Source: Nocardiopsis ansamitocini (GTDB taxonomy: Bacteria > Actinomycetota > Actinomycetes > Streptosporangiales > Streptosporangiaceae). From it: a DNA stretch of 64,000 nt. The position numbers and the translations under genes were made by a program. The notes below the pieces were generated by a model, which saw only the letters and a program-made list of their open reading frames with translations, was not told the origin of the DNA and made no database searches. The DNA is taken from contig NZ_BSQG01000001.1 in assembly GCF_030268225.1 (NCBI RefSeq), positions 609,299-673,298 on the forward strand, written 5' to 3'. How positions within the stretch are numbered: the stretch's first letter is position 1; each line of letters opens with the position of its first letter. This document shows, piece by piece, positions 51,242 to 59,291 of the stretch.

Positions 51242-52489
51242 ATGAGTGAGCGTCTGGGCGTCGGCATCGTCGGCAGCGGGTTCATCGCGGAGTTTCACAC
51301 CCGGTCCTTCCGGGGCGTGCGCGATGCCGACGTCGTCGCGGTAAGCGGACGCAACGCCGAGACCGTGCGCGGCGTGTGCGACCTGGCCCGCAAGATCCAG
51401 GTGGGCGACCCCACCGGCTACTCCGATGTCCGGGACATGGTGCGTGATCCGGCCGTGGACGCGGTGTGGCTCACCACCCCCAACCACGTCCGGTTGGAGA
51501 CCGTGCGCGCGATCGTGGAGGAGGTCGGTTCGGGCCGGGCCTCCCTGCGCGGTATCGCCATCGAGAAGCCCCTCGGGCGCACGGTCGCCGAGGCTGCCGA
51601 GGTTCTGGCACTGGTGGAGAGTGTGGGTCTGTCCCACGGCTACCTGGAGAACCAGGTGTTCGCCCCCGGCGTGACCCGTGCCCACGAGCTGGTGTGGGCA
51701 CGTGGGGCATCCGCAGCGGGGGCCCCCTACCTGGCCAGGTGCGCCGAGGAGCACAGCGGCCCGCACAGTGCCTGGTTCTGGCAGGGCGACAAGCAGGGCG
51801 GCGGCGTCCTCAACGACATGATGTGCCACAGCGTGGAGGCGGGCCGGTTCCTGCTCACTCCGCCCGGGGTGCGCAAGTCCGAGTGGCTGACGCCGGTCAG
51901 CGTGGACGCCACCATCGCCTGCTTGAAGTGGGCGCGTCCCGCCTATTCCGAGCAGCTGCGGGAGCGTTTCGGCCCGGAGGTGGACTACCAGCGTGCGCCT
52001 TCGGAGGACTACGCGCGCTCCACGGTCGTCTACCGAAACGGCGACGGCGACGAGGTGGTCTCGGAGGGCACGACGTCGTGGAGCTACGTGGGCGCCGGTC
52101 TGCGGCTGACCTTCGAGCTGCTGGGCCCGGAGTACGCGATGGCGGTGAACTCCCTGGACACCGAGGCCAAGGTGTTCCTCAGCCGGGAGATCTCGGGCAA
52201 GCCCGGCGAGGACCTGGTGGAGAAGCAGAACGCCGAGGGCGGGTTGATGCCGATCCTGTCCGATGAGGCGGGCGCGTACGGCTACACCGAAGAGAACCGG
52301 CACATGGTGACGAGTTTCCTTCAGGGCACCCCGCCCGCCGAGGACCTGCACGACGGTCTGCTGGTGACCAAGGTGCTGATGGCCTCCTACCTGTCCGCGC
52401 AGGAAGGCCGCCGTATCGACCTGGACTCCACGGACCTGACCGATTTCGTGCCGGATGTCGCCACCGGCAACTGGCGCTCGGGGCGCTAG
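51242..52489 (+). CDS. Gfo/Idh/MocA-family oxidoreductase
   Basis: 415 aa. N-terminal Rossmann domain with GIVGSGFIAEFHTRSF and the EKPLGRTVAEA motif (Lys of the catalytic EKP). The C-terminal alpha/beta domain includes GGGVLNDMMCHSVEAGRF, where the His is the usual catalytic histidine. NAD(P)-dependent oxidation or epimerisation of a sugar or inositol-like polyol. Last gene of the ROK-linked ABC operon, so its substrate is probably what that transporter imports. A strong terminator follows. Confidence 0.9.
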   Translation: MSERLGVGIVGSGFIAEFHTRSFRGVRDADVVAVSGRNAETVRGVCDLARKIQVGDPTGYSDVRDMVRDPAVDAVWLTTPNHVRLETVRAIVEEVGSGRASLRGIAIEKPLGRTVAEAAEVLALVESVGLSHGYLENQVFAPGVTRAHELVWARGASAAGAPYLARCAEEHSGPHSAWFWQGDKQGGGVLNDMMCHSVEAGRFLLTPPGVRKSEWLTPVSVDATIACLKWARPAYSEQLRERFGPEVDYQRAPSEDYARSTVVYRNGDGDEVVSEGTTSWSYVGAGLRLTFELLGPEYAMAVNSLDTEAKVFLSREISGKPGEDLVEKQNAEGGLMPILSDEAGAYGYTEENRHMVTSFLQGTPPAEDLHDGLLVTKVLMASYLSAQEGRRIDLDSTDLTDFVPDVATGNWRSGR

Positions 52490-52499
52490 GAACGCATTT

Positions 52500-52535
52500 G
52501 GCGCCGGCCGGTCGGGCAATGGGCCGGCCGGCGCC
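52500..52535 (+). terminator. Terminator after the sugar operon
   Basis: GGCGCCGGCCGG (52500-52511) and CCGGCCGGCGCC (52524-52535) form a perfect 12-bp stem, followed within six bases by TTTT. Confidence 0.8.
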
Positions 52536-52743
52536 GCCCATTTTCCGAACCCCCCGACATCGTCGCTGGTCAGAGCACTGAAAATCGTGTTCAAGAATAC
52601 CGTTCAACGGCATGGCCGAACATTTCTTAACAGTGAACTAAAACGTCTTGAAACCTGTTGGCAGCGGCGTAAGCTGGGCAATCGTGCCCACGTTGTTCAC
52701 CCACCGCAGGCTTCGGTTGCACCGTCGCCACCGAGAGGTCTCC

Positions 52744-53148
52744 GTGCCCCAACTGACCGGGATCTCACACATCACCCTGTCCGTTCGCGATCGCAACGAC
52801 AGCGTCGAGTTCTACCGTGACGTGCTCGGTTTCCGCGAGTTCGAGACCAAGGACGAGGCCCGCTGGCTCCGCACCACGTGCCGCCACTCCTCCGGCCTGC
52901 TGCTGTGCCTGACCCAGCACCGGGACCATTTCAACGCGCGCTTCGACTACCGGCACGCCGGGGTGGACCACATCGGGTTCGAGGTTGTCGACCTGGTCGC
53001 CCTGGAGAGTTGGGAAGAGCGCCTGACCTCGTTCGACGTGGAACACTCCCCCATCGTGCACTGCTCCTCGGGTTCCCTGTTGTCCTTCGAGGACCCCGAC
53101 GGTTTCCAACTGGAACTGCACTGCCCCACCGAAGCGGACGACGACTAG
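52744..53148 (+). CDS. VOC-family protein (glyoxalase/dioxygenase superfamily)
   Basis: 134 aa from a GTG at 52744 with GAGAGG upstream; the longer frame from 52648 has no start signal. Two beta-alpha-beta-beta-beta modules: GISHITLSVRDRNDSVEFYR (metal His in SHI) with DVLGFRE, and VDHIGFEVVDLVALESWEER (second His) ending in SFEDPDGFQLELHC with the Glu ligand. The three metal ligands of a vicinal-oxygen-chelate enzyme are therefore present. Reaction unknown: lyase, dioxygenase and resistance functions share this fold. Single gene, convergent with deoR. Confidence 0.85.
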   Translation: MPQLTGISHITLSVRDRNDSVEFYRDVLGFREFETKDEARWLRTTCRHSSGLLLCLTQHRDHFNARFDYRHAGVDHIGFEVVDLVALESWEERLTSFDVEHSPIVHCSSGSLLSFEDPDGFQLELHCPTEADDD

Positions 53149-53172
53149 GCCGCCCCGGCTGACCGGGGCGGC
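53149..53172. terminator. Bidirectional terminator between VOC and DeoR genes
   Basis: GCCGCCCCGG (53149-53158) and CCGGGGCGGC (53163-53172) with a CTGA loop, starting directly after the VOC stop codon. Confidence 0.75.
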
Positions 53173-53184
53173 CGGGGGCATCGA

Positions 53185-53955
53185 CTACTCCGCGGCCACG
53201 AGGTCCAGACGGATCTCGCGTTCGCGCACCTCCTGCACCGCGGTCTGGGGCAACCTGTCGTCGGTGATGATGAGGTCGAAGTCGTCCAGGCTGGCCACCC
53301 GGAATGTGCCGAACTTGCCGTACTTGGTGCTGTCCACGGCCAGGACGCGCTTGGAGGCGATCCGCATGAGCTGCTGTTTGGCCACCACCTTGGCCTCGGA
53401 GGGGGTCGTGGTCCCGCGTTCGACGTCCCAGGAACTGCTGGCGATGAACGCGATGTCCACGTTCACCTTGCCGAGGAAATCGGCGGTGAACTGCCCCACC
53501 GACGAGTGGTCGGCATGCGAGACCACACCACCGGTGTGGATCAGCTCGATGTTGGGATACTCCATGAGGTGGCCGACGACGTTGAAGTCGTTGGTGACCA
53601 CCGTCAGGCCCACCTTGTCGGTGAGCATCGGGACCATCTGGAGCATGGTGGTGCCCGCGTCCAGGAAGATCGTGAAGTTCTCCCTGACCAACTCGGCGGC
53701 AGCGCGCGCGACGGCGCGCTTTGCGGGAACCTCCAACTGGGCTTTGGCCAGGTAGGAGGGCTCGCTCTTGAGCCGGGCTGCCAGGCGCACCCCTCCGGTG
53801 ACCGAGAGCACCTTGCCCTCGTTCTCCAGTGCCTGGATGTCGCGCCGCACCGTCATGTGGGATACGGACAGCATCGACGTCAGCTCGTTGATGCTGAGAA
53901 CGTGACGTTCCTGCAAGAGCTTGAGGATGTGTTCGCGGCGCTGGTCGGGGATCAT
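53185..53955 (-). CDS. DeoR-family transcriptional regulator
   Basis: 256 aa from the ATG at 53955. The N-terminal DeoR HTH is intact (RREHILKLLQERHVLSINEL, with VSHMTVRRDIQALENEGKV). The C-terminal sugar-phosphate-sensing domain has FLDAGTTMLQMV, LTVVTNDFNVV, IHTGGVV and VDIAFIASSSWDVERGTTT followed by VDSTKYGKFG, as in isomerase-like ligand domains. Divergent from the GDPD-like gene with an inverted repeat TGCGTC-N9-GACGCA between them, and near a sugar ABC operon, either of which it may control. Effector unknown. Confidence 0.9.
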   Translation of the reverse strand: MIPDQRREHILKLLQERHVLSINELTSMLSVSHMTVRRDIQALENEGKVLSVTGGVRLAARLKSEPSYLAKAQLEVPAKRAVARAAAELVRENFTIFLDAGTTMLQMVPMLTDKVGLTVVTNDFNVVGHLMEYPNIELIHTGGVVSHADHSSVGQFTADFLGKVNVDIAFIASSSWDVERGTTTPSEAKVVAKQQLMRIASKRVLAVDSTKYGKFGTFRVASLDDFDLIITDDRLPQTAVQEVREREIRLDLVAAE

Positions 53956-53989
53956 CTCTGGCCTTCGCGATCGGTCGTCGTGGTGGGCG

Positions 53990-54010
53990 TGCGTCACTGT
54001 GATCGACGCA
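53990..54010. promoter_or_regulatory. Inverted repeat, possible DeoR operator
   Basis: TGCGTC (53990-53995) and GACGCA (54005-54010) with a nine-base spacer lie 35 bases upstream of the deoR start, in the divergent region with the GDPD gene. A related GATGCG is repeated directly near 54067 and 54079. Confidence 0.4.
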
Positions 54011-54198
54011 TCTGGTTCTCTAGAAGTTTCCCAGTTCGCGGCAGGCCACGCGTTGCGCCCCTGGGGTGATGCGTCTCGCACGATGCGCAAACTGTCTTCT
54101 TCGGGGTTTTTGGCCGCGTCACGTGCGGTCCGGCGTGGTTTTTGGCACTCTGGTCACCAAGCCGTCCGGCTCCACGTCGCGCGCACTGGAGAACCCAT

Positions 54199-54903
54199 AT
54201 GACGCTGACGATCGCTCACCGGGGGGATCCCGCTCGGTTTCGGGAGAATACCCTGCCTGCCCTACGTGCTGCCGCCCGCGACGGCGTGGACCTGGTCGGC
54301 ATCGACCTCAGGTTGACGCAGGACGGGCACGTGGTGCTCATGCACGACGAGACGCTGGAGCGCTTCTGGCGGATGCCGTACACGGGTTCGGAGCTGACCC
54401 TGGCGGAACTAGCGGGCCTGGGCGACGGGAGGGACCGGCGCATCCCCACCCTGATGGAGGTTCTCGCCGAGTTCGTCTGGCCGCAGATGCCCCAGCTGGT
54501 ACTGAACGTTCCTTCGATCCAGGTGGCCTTGACCGCCGACGACGTGGTCCGGACGCACGGCATGCTCGACCAGGTCCTCTACAACGGTTCCATCGACGCG
54601 ATGCGCGCGCTGCGAGCACGCCGGCCGCACGCGCGACTCATGCTGACCTGGGCCGAGCAGGGACTCCCGCCGGCCGCACTGTGGCAGGCCGTCCAACCGA
54701 CCTTCTACGACGCCTACTGGCCGCTGCTGGACCCCGACGTCGTCGCACGGGTCCACCGATACGGGTGCGCGGTCTCGGCTTGGACGGTCAACGACGTGTC
54801 GCAGATGGTCCGGCTGATCGAGATGGGAGTGGACGCGATCAGCACGGATCAGCCCGCCGACCTGACCCGGTTGCTGGCGTCTCGCCCCCCGCGCCGCGGT
54901 TGA
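54199..54903 (+). CDS. GDPD-family protein with altered metal site
   Basis: 234 aa from an ATG with GGAG upstream. Overall a glycerophosphodiester phosphodiesterase TIM barrel: IAHRGDPARFRENTLPALRA at the N-terminus, RLTQDGHVVLMHDETLERFW, and the closing VSAWTVNDVSQMVRLIEMGV then DAISTDQPADL. Both catalytic His (HRG and HD) are kept. However, the canonical E-x-D metal pair reads GID (first Glu replaced by Gly) and the N-x-E-x-K strand reads LNVPSIQ (Glu replaced by Pro). Two of three usual metal ligands are therefore missing. It may use another ligand set, act on another phosphodiester, or be non-catalytic. No signal peptide. Divergent from deoR. Confidence 0.8.
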   Translation: MTLTIAHRGDPARFRENTLPALRAAARDGVDLVGIDLRLTQDGHVVLMHDETLERFWRMPYTGSELTLAELAGLGDGRDRRIPTLMEVLAEFVWPQMPQLVLNVPSIQVALTADDVVRTHGMLDQVLYNGSIDAMRALRARRPHARLMLTWAEQGLPPAALWQAVQPTFYDAYWPLLDPDVVARVHRYGCAVSAWTVNDVSQMVRLIEMGVDAISTDQPADLTRLLASRPPRRG

Positions 54904-55192
54904 ATCGGGCCGCGCCCCTCCCACCGCCCGCCCGACACTCGCGGCAAATATTTTACTGAATCAATTTTATTTCGTAATTCCCCTACGGCTGGCCGTCCGC
55001 GCCGAAAGCGTCGGCATTTCATTTCGATGCCTGAAGCCGTTTTCCGGCCAATCCCGGCTAGAACGCCGCTATCCTCGAAATCGCTTCGTATTCCTGAGCC
55101 ACCCCCGATCCCCTCATATGGAACTTTCCAGATACCAATAGCGCGAAATACCCCAGAGCACGTACGGACTCCAACGACGGTGCAGGCTAGAA
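54904..55192. other. AT-rich upstream region of the TetR gene
   Basis: 54950-54985 is strikingly AT-rich for this genome (AAATATTTTACTGAATC and AATTTTATTTCG). It probably contains the TetR gene promoter and operator, but I see no clean palindrome or spaced promoter. No gene. Confidence 0.4.
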
Positions 55193-55813
55193 ATGACCAT
55201 GACGGCCAACTCCTCTCCTTTGGGCAGCATCCATACGAACCGCGCACTCGACGCCGCAACCCGGCTTTTCTCGGCACACGGCTCAGAGAACGTCGACATG
55301 CACACGGTCGCACTGGCAGCAGATATCGACGCGATTGATTTTCGGCGCGCTTTCCCCACGAAACTCGATCTCAGCTACGCCGTCGCCCTGCGCTGCACCC
55401 GACGGCTGGTGAGCACGGAGGACGACGCCGTCTCCGCAGCGCACTCCCCCCTGGATCGGCTGTGCACCATGATCCGCCGCCACATCACATTCAGTTGGGA
55501 GCACCGCACGGAGCAGGAGTTGCGTCGTGCGCTTCTACCGGTCCTGCGCACCATCTACCCCGACCGGCACCGGGAGCTGTCCGGACTGCTGCGCGGTTAC
55601 CGCGCACGGATACAGGGACTGATCGAACAAGGGCGCGATCTGCAGCTGTTCGCCCGGACCAGTCGCGAGCCCGTCACGGGAGCCACCGTCCTCGAAACCC
55701 TGGAAGGGATACTGAACTGGTACGACCCCGACGGAGAGCTGACGATCGACCAGCTCAGCGACGTCTACGTCGACCTGGTCATTCACCACCTCCTCGGCGC
55801 GCAGCGGACGTAG
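55193..55813 (+). CDS. TetR-family regulator
   Basis: 206 aa; ATG at 55193 or 55199 (two codons later). N-terminal HTH of TetR type (ALDAATRLFSAHGSENVDMH, then TVALAADIDAIDFRRAFPTK), with the usual GV-x-tryptophan region weakly conserved. The helical ligand domain follows (DRLCTMIRRHITFSWEHRTE; TVLETLEGILNWYDPDGEL). Its last 35 bases overlap the 3' end of the convergent P450 gene. Typical of TetR proteins controlling efflux or detoxification genes; the target is not evident. Confidence 0.8.
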   Translation: MTMTANSSPLGSIHTNRALDAATRLFSAHGSENVDMHTVALAADIDAIDFRRAFPTKLDLSYAVALRCTRRLVSTEDDAVSAAHSPLDRLCTMIRRHITFSWEHRTEQELRRALLPVLRTIYPDRHRELSGLLRGYRARIQGLIEQGRDLQLFARTSREPVTGATVLETLEGILNWYDPDGELTIDQLSDVYVDLVIHHLLGAQRT

Positions 55814-57053
55814 CGCCACGCACCGAGGAGGGCACCAGCCGGTCCTCGTCCGGATTCCAACGCACCGGCAGTCGCTCCGGTGCGTTGGTGAAGATCGAGG
55901 GCACGGGGGTGAGCTCGGCAGGGTCCACGGCGAGGTCGAGATCGCCGAAACGGCGGAACAGAGCGGGAAGTGCCACCCCCAGCTCCAACCGGGCCAGCGG
56001 GGCGCCCAGGCAGAAGTGCGGACCGTGCCCGAAGGCCACGTGCCGCTTCTGCTCGCGGGTGATGTCGAAAACGTGTGCTTGCGCACCATGCTGGGCGCAA
56101 TCACGGTTGGCCGAGGCGAAGGAGACGAGAACGGGGTCGCCGCGCTTGAGCAACCGGCCGCCCAGTTCGACGTCGCGGACGGGGTAGCGGAAGGGCAGGA
56201 TGGCGACGCTGGTGTCCCAGCGCAAGGTCTCCTCCACCGCGGCGCTCCAGGGCACCGCGCCGTCTCGGAGCAGGCCGAGCTGGTCGGGGTGGGTGAGCAA
56301 CGCCTTGACGGCGTTTGTGAAGACGCCGACCGTTGTCTCGAAGCCGGCCGCCATGAACAGCCAGAGAGAGTCGATCAGCTCCCGGTCGGACAACTGGTCG
56401 CCTTCGTCGCGAGCCTGGATGAGGGCGCTGGTGAGGTCCTCCCCGGGGGTGGCGCGGCGTCGCTGGACGAGGTCGGTGAAGTACTCGGTGACCGTCGCCT
56501 GAGTGGCCAGCACCTCTTCGACCGGAGCGACGGTACTGAAGACGCTGGAGACGAGCCGTTGGATGGTGGGTCGATCCTCGTCGGGGATACCGAACAATCG
56601 GCAGATCACCCCCATCGGAAGCGGGACGGCGAGTGCCGAGCGGAGGTCGGCGGCGCCGTTCCCGCGTTCCATCTGGTCGAGCAGGTTCTCGGTGAGCTCC
56701 TCGATGGCCGGCCGGAGCAACTCGACCCGACGCGGGGTGAACGCCTTGGCCACCAACCCTCGGATGCGCGTGTGGGCGTCACCGTCGGAGTGCAGCATGT
56801 TGTCCAGGTGGATCATGCCGATCAGTGGCCAGTCCTCGGCGATCTCACCGTCCTGCCACGCCTTCCAGTTCCGGTAGTTCTTCACGAAGTCCTTGCCCGC
56901 CATGACCTCCTGGGCCTCGGCGTGACGGGTCACCGCCCAAACAACGACCGGACCAGGGAGCTCAACCTGGACCACGGGCCCGAGTTCTCTGAGTCGTGCG
57001 GCCTGGGCCTGGGTGTCTCTGGCGTAGGGGTCGAGGACGACTGGTTCACGCAT
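55779..57053 (-). CDS. Cytochrome P450 (CYP154-like)
   Basis: 424 aa with GGAGA before the ATG. All P450 motifs are canonical: I-helix AAGFETTVG (oxygen activation), K-helix ExxR in VEETLRW, and the haem-binding loop AFGHGPHFCLGAPLAR with Cys thiolate. Soluble, class I, so it needs a ferredoxin and reductase from elsewhere. Its start lies 124 bases inside the upstream P450 gene. The pairing with an ExxR-less P450 mirrors the CYP157/CYP154 pairs of Streptomyces conservons, which is why CYP154 is suggested. Substrate unknown. The 3' end overlaps the TetR gene on the other strand. Confidence 0.88.
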   Translation of the reverse strand: MREPVVLDPYARDTQAQAARLRELGPVVQVELPGPVVVWAVTRHAEAQEVMAGKDFVKNYRNWKAWQDGEIAEDWPLIGMIHLDNMLHSDGDAHTRIRGLVAKAFTPRRVELLRPAIEELTENLLDQMERGNGAADLRSALAVPLPMGVICRLFGIPDEDRPTIQRLVSSVFSTVAPVEEVLATQATVTEYFTDLVQRRRATPGEDLTSALIQARDEGDQLSDRELIDSLWLFMAAGFETTVGVFTNAVKALLTHPDQLGLLRDGAVPWSAAVEETLRWDTSVAILPFRYPVRDVELGGRLLKRGDPVLVSFASANRDCAQHGAQAHVFDITREQKRHVAFGHGPHFCLGAPLARLELGVALPALFRRFGDLDLAVDPAELTPVPSIFTNAPERLPVRWNPDEDRLVPSSVRGATSAARRGGGE

Positions 57054-58360
57054 GTCTGGTCTCCGCTCTGGGCAGTGGACACCTCCTGTGGCGTGAACAC
57101 GACGGGAAGGCGCTCAAGCCCCCGGATGAATAGGGACGGACGCCAGCGAAGGTCACGCTCAGGTACCGAGAGTTGCATATCCGACAAGCGGAAGACCAGG
57201 GTCTGAATGCTGGAGGCTGCCATGTGCTGGCCGATCTTCTGCGCAGGGCAGCGGTGCGGCCCGGCACCCCATGCCAGGTGAGAGCGGTTACCGGAGCTCC
57301 GGGCCGACGCATGGACCCCATCGGCGTCGTAAAGAATCGGGTCATTATTGGCTGCGGCATAACCCGAGATCAGGCAGTCCCCTTCAGCGATCCGGTAACC
57401 GGCGACCTCGGTGTCGCGTCGCGCGTAGCGCCCGGCCAAGGTCTGAAACGGGGGCTCTCGCCAGAGAACCTGCTCGATAGCGTCGTGGATGAGCAACTGG
57501 GAGCCCGAAACCGCCACTCGCATCTCCTGTTCGAGGAGAAGCAACCGCAGTGCATTTCCGATCAGGTTGGTGGTCGGATCATGCGCGGCCGCGATCGTGA
57601 GCATGATCTGCTGGGCGATCTCCTCATCGGTCAGCTGCGCCTCGTGCGCCAAGAGCCGCGAGGTGATGTCGTCGCCGGGCTTGACGCGCTTGCGCGCCAC
57701 CAGGTCCATCAGGAACCCCACCATCTTGACGTTGGCGGCGTTGGCGGCCTCGGCGTCGCCGTCCCACAGGTCCATCATGAGGTCGCAGAGGAAATAGCCG
57801 TGGTCGTCGTTCTGGCCCAGCATCCGGTTGATCACCAGCAGCGGGATCCGGTAGGCGAAGTCGTCGATCAGGTCGGCCTCGCCGTAAGGGGCGAAACTGT
57901 CGATCAGCGCTCCGGCGACCTCTTCGATGTCGGTGCGCAGCCTGTTGGTGGTGAAGGCCTCGTAGGCGTCCACCAGGGCCCCGCGCAGGCGCTGATGCTC
58001 GACGCCGTCGGTGTGCAGGGCGTTGGGGCGGTACTCGAACACCGGATAGGTGCCGTGGTTCGGTGTCATGCGTCCCTCACGCAGTTCCCGCCAATTCCGG
58101 GCGTCATGGGGGAAGAGGTGGGGGTCGCGCAGAACTTCGAGGTGCTCGCTGTAGCCGAGCATCAGCCATGCGCGTACACCGGGTTCCACCTCAACGGGAG
58201 CGATCCCGCCGAACCGTTTGCGCATCAGCTCCCACAGCTCGCGCGTATCGCCCTGAAGGGTGTCGCCGTGCAGCGGGACGGCCTCGGGCTGGCTGCTCAA
58301 CGGGCAGCCGTTGGCGGGTGAGGAGGGAGGCGTGGGTGTACCGAAGCGCGAGTCAGTCAT
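56930..58360 (-). CDS. Cytochrome P450 lacking the ExxR arginine (CYP157-like)
   Basis: 476 aa. The haem loop LAWGAGPHRCPAQKIG has the Cys ligand, and the I-helix reads IAAAHDPTTNLIGNALRL. The K-helix motif that is ExxR in nearly all P450s reads IEQVLWREPP, so the Arg is Trp. This substitution (EQxLW) is the published peculiarity of the CYP157 family in Streptomyces. The N-terminus includes a loose Ser/Pro-rich part, and the C-terminus has a 40-residue Ser/Thr/Pro/Arg tail beyond the normal P450 end, which is the portion overlapping the next gene. No strong Shine-Dalgarno; TATCGT eight bases before the ATG could be a -10. None of the other conservon genes (kinase, roadblock, DUF742, GTPase) is next to it. 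Confidence 0.85.
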   Translation of the reverse strand: MTDSRFGTPTPPSSPANGCPLSSQPEAVPLHGDTLQGDTRELWELMRKRFGGIAPVEVEPGVRAWLMLGYSEHLEVLRDPHLFPHDARNWRELREGRMTPNHGTYPVFEYRPNALHTDGVEHQRLRGALVDAYEAFTTNRLRTDIEEVAGALIDSFAPYGEADLIDDFAYRIPLLVINRMLGQNDDHGYFLCDLMMDLWDGDAEAANAANVKMVGFLMDLVARKRVKPGDDITSRLLAHEAQLTDEEIAQQIMLTIAAAHDPTTNLIGNALRLLLLEQEMRVAVSGSQLLIHDAIEQVLWREPPFQTLAGRYARRDTEVAGYRIAEGDCLISGYAAANNDPILYDADGVHASARSSGNRSHLAWGAGPHRCPAQKIGQHMAASSIQTLVFRLSDMQLSVPERDLRWRPSLFIRGLERLPVVFTPQEVSTAQSGDQTCVNQSSSTPTPETPRPRPHDSENSGPWSRLSSLVRSLFGR

Positions 58361-58419
58361 AGCGCCCGACGATAGTTCGCACCCTCTCCCCTCGCCGGAA
58401 AACCCGGGAAAAAGCTGGG

Positions 58420-59181
58420 TCAGGCGTCCGGGAACACCAGCTCGGCCTCGCGGGCGAAGTGCGCGATCTGCTCGGGCGGCAGAAGCGCCGCCCCGGACGG
58501 CGTCCGCCCATAGATACCGATACGTGTAGCAAAACAGGATATGGCGGCGGTTTTACGGCGCCGAATCTGCTCGGATAGAACGATTCGGTAGGCACTTGCC
58601 CATGGCACCCGATCGTCCCCGGGACTGGCCCAATGCCACATCCACACCGGATAACTCAGCAGGGACGCTCCGACCTTTCGGGCGGCGATATCTGCGGCGT
58701 GGGCGGTCGCCTCGTGGTCGGAGTGCGGGTCGCCCTCCCACGGCGCCACGCACAGTTCAAACCCGGAACAGGCGTCTGCCAACGCGCCGGCCAGCTCCGA
58801 GTCCGCGCCGGAGCGCACCGCGCCCCCGAGCAGTCCCAGACGGAGCACATGGGCATCCAGCGCACCCAGGGTGCGCAGCGCCTCGATCTCCTCGTCAAGA
58901 CGGCACCGCGCGGAACGGGTCGTCACCGGTCCCGGGAGGTCCTCGTCGGTCACCACGATCACCCGCAGCCGCACACCCGCCGCAGCCAACATCGCGATCG
59001 TCCCGCCGACAGCGAGCACCTCGTCACCGGGATGCGGGGTGACGACGACCGCGCTGGTGATGCCGGCCAGGTGCAGCGCGGGGAACTCGCGCAGCGCACG
59101 CCACCCACGCCAGGTCGTCTCGGAGGTTCCGGCCTCGTCCATCGGATGCCGGTGCCTCATCGACCAGCGCGTGCTGCTCAT
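58420..59181 (-). CDS. PIG-L family (LmbE-like) deacetylase-like protein
   Basis: 253 aa from the ATG at 59181 with AAAGG upstream; the frame runs on to 59586 without a start site. Rossmann-like N-acetylglucosaminyl-deacetylase fold: VVVTPHPGDEVLAVGGTIAM and the zinc His in PHSDHEATAHAA. In MshB-type enzymes the motif is HPDDE, with the first Asp acting as general base; here it is HPGDE, so that residue is Gly while the zinc ligands His and Asp remain. WMWHWASPGDDR near the end lines the site. About 60 bases upstream of the P450 pair on the same strand, so cotranscription is possible. Substrate unknown. Confidence 0.85.
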   Translation of the reverse strand: MSSTRWSMRHRHPMDEAGTSETTWRGWRALREFPALHLAGITSAVVVTPHPGDEVLAVGGTIAMLAAAGVRLRVIVVTDEDLPGPVTTRSARCRLDEEIEALRTLGALDAHVLRLGLLGGAVRSGADSELAGALADACSGFELCVAPWEGDPHSDHEATAHAADIAARKVGASLLSYPVWMWHWASPGDDRVPWASAYRIVLSEQIRRRKTAAISCFATRIGIYGRTPSGAALLPPEQIAHFAREAELVFPDA

Positions 59182-59291
59182 GCCTCTGCCTTTCCCCGGG
59201 ATGGCGCCCAGCTGCCCAGAATGCCTGATGGCATGCGTCGGACCGCGGCACAGGTGAAGCCGTACCGGCTCGGGGCTGCCAGGCTGGGGGG

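Noticed and set aside
55193-58360. Complete conservon operon
   Set aside because: Only the P450 pair is present; the flanking genes are TetR and PIG-L, with no roadblock, DUF742, GTPase or nitrate-sensor kinase gene.
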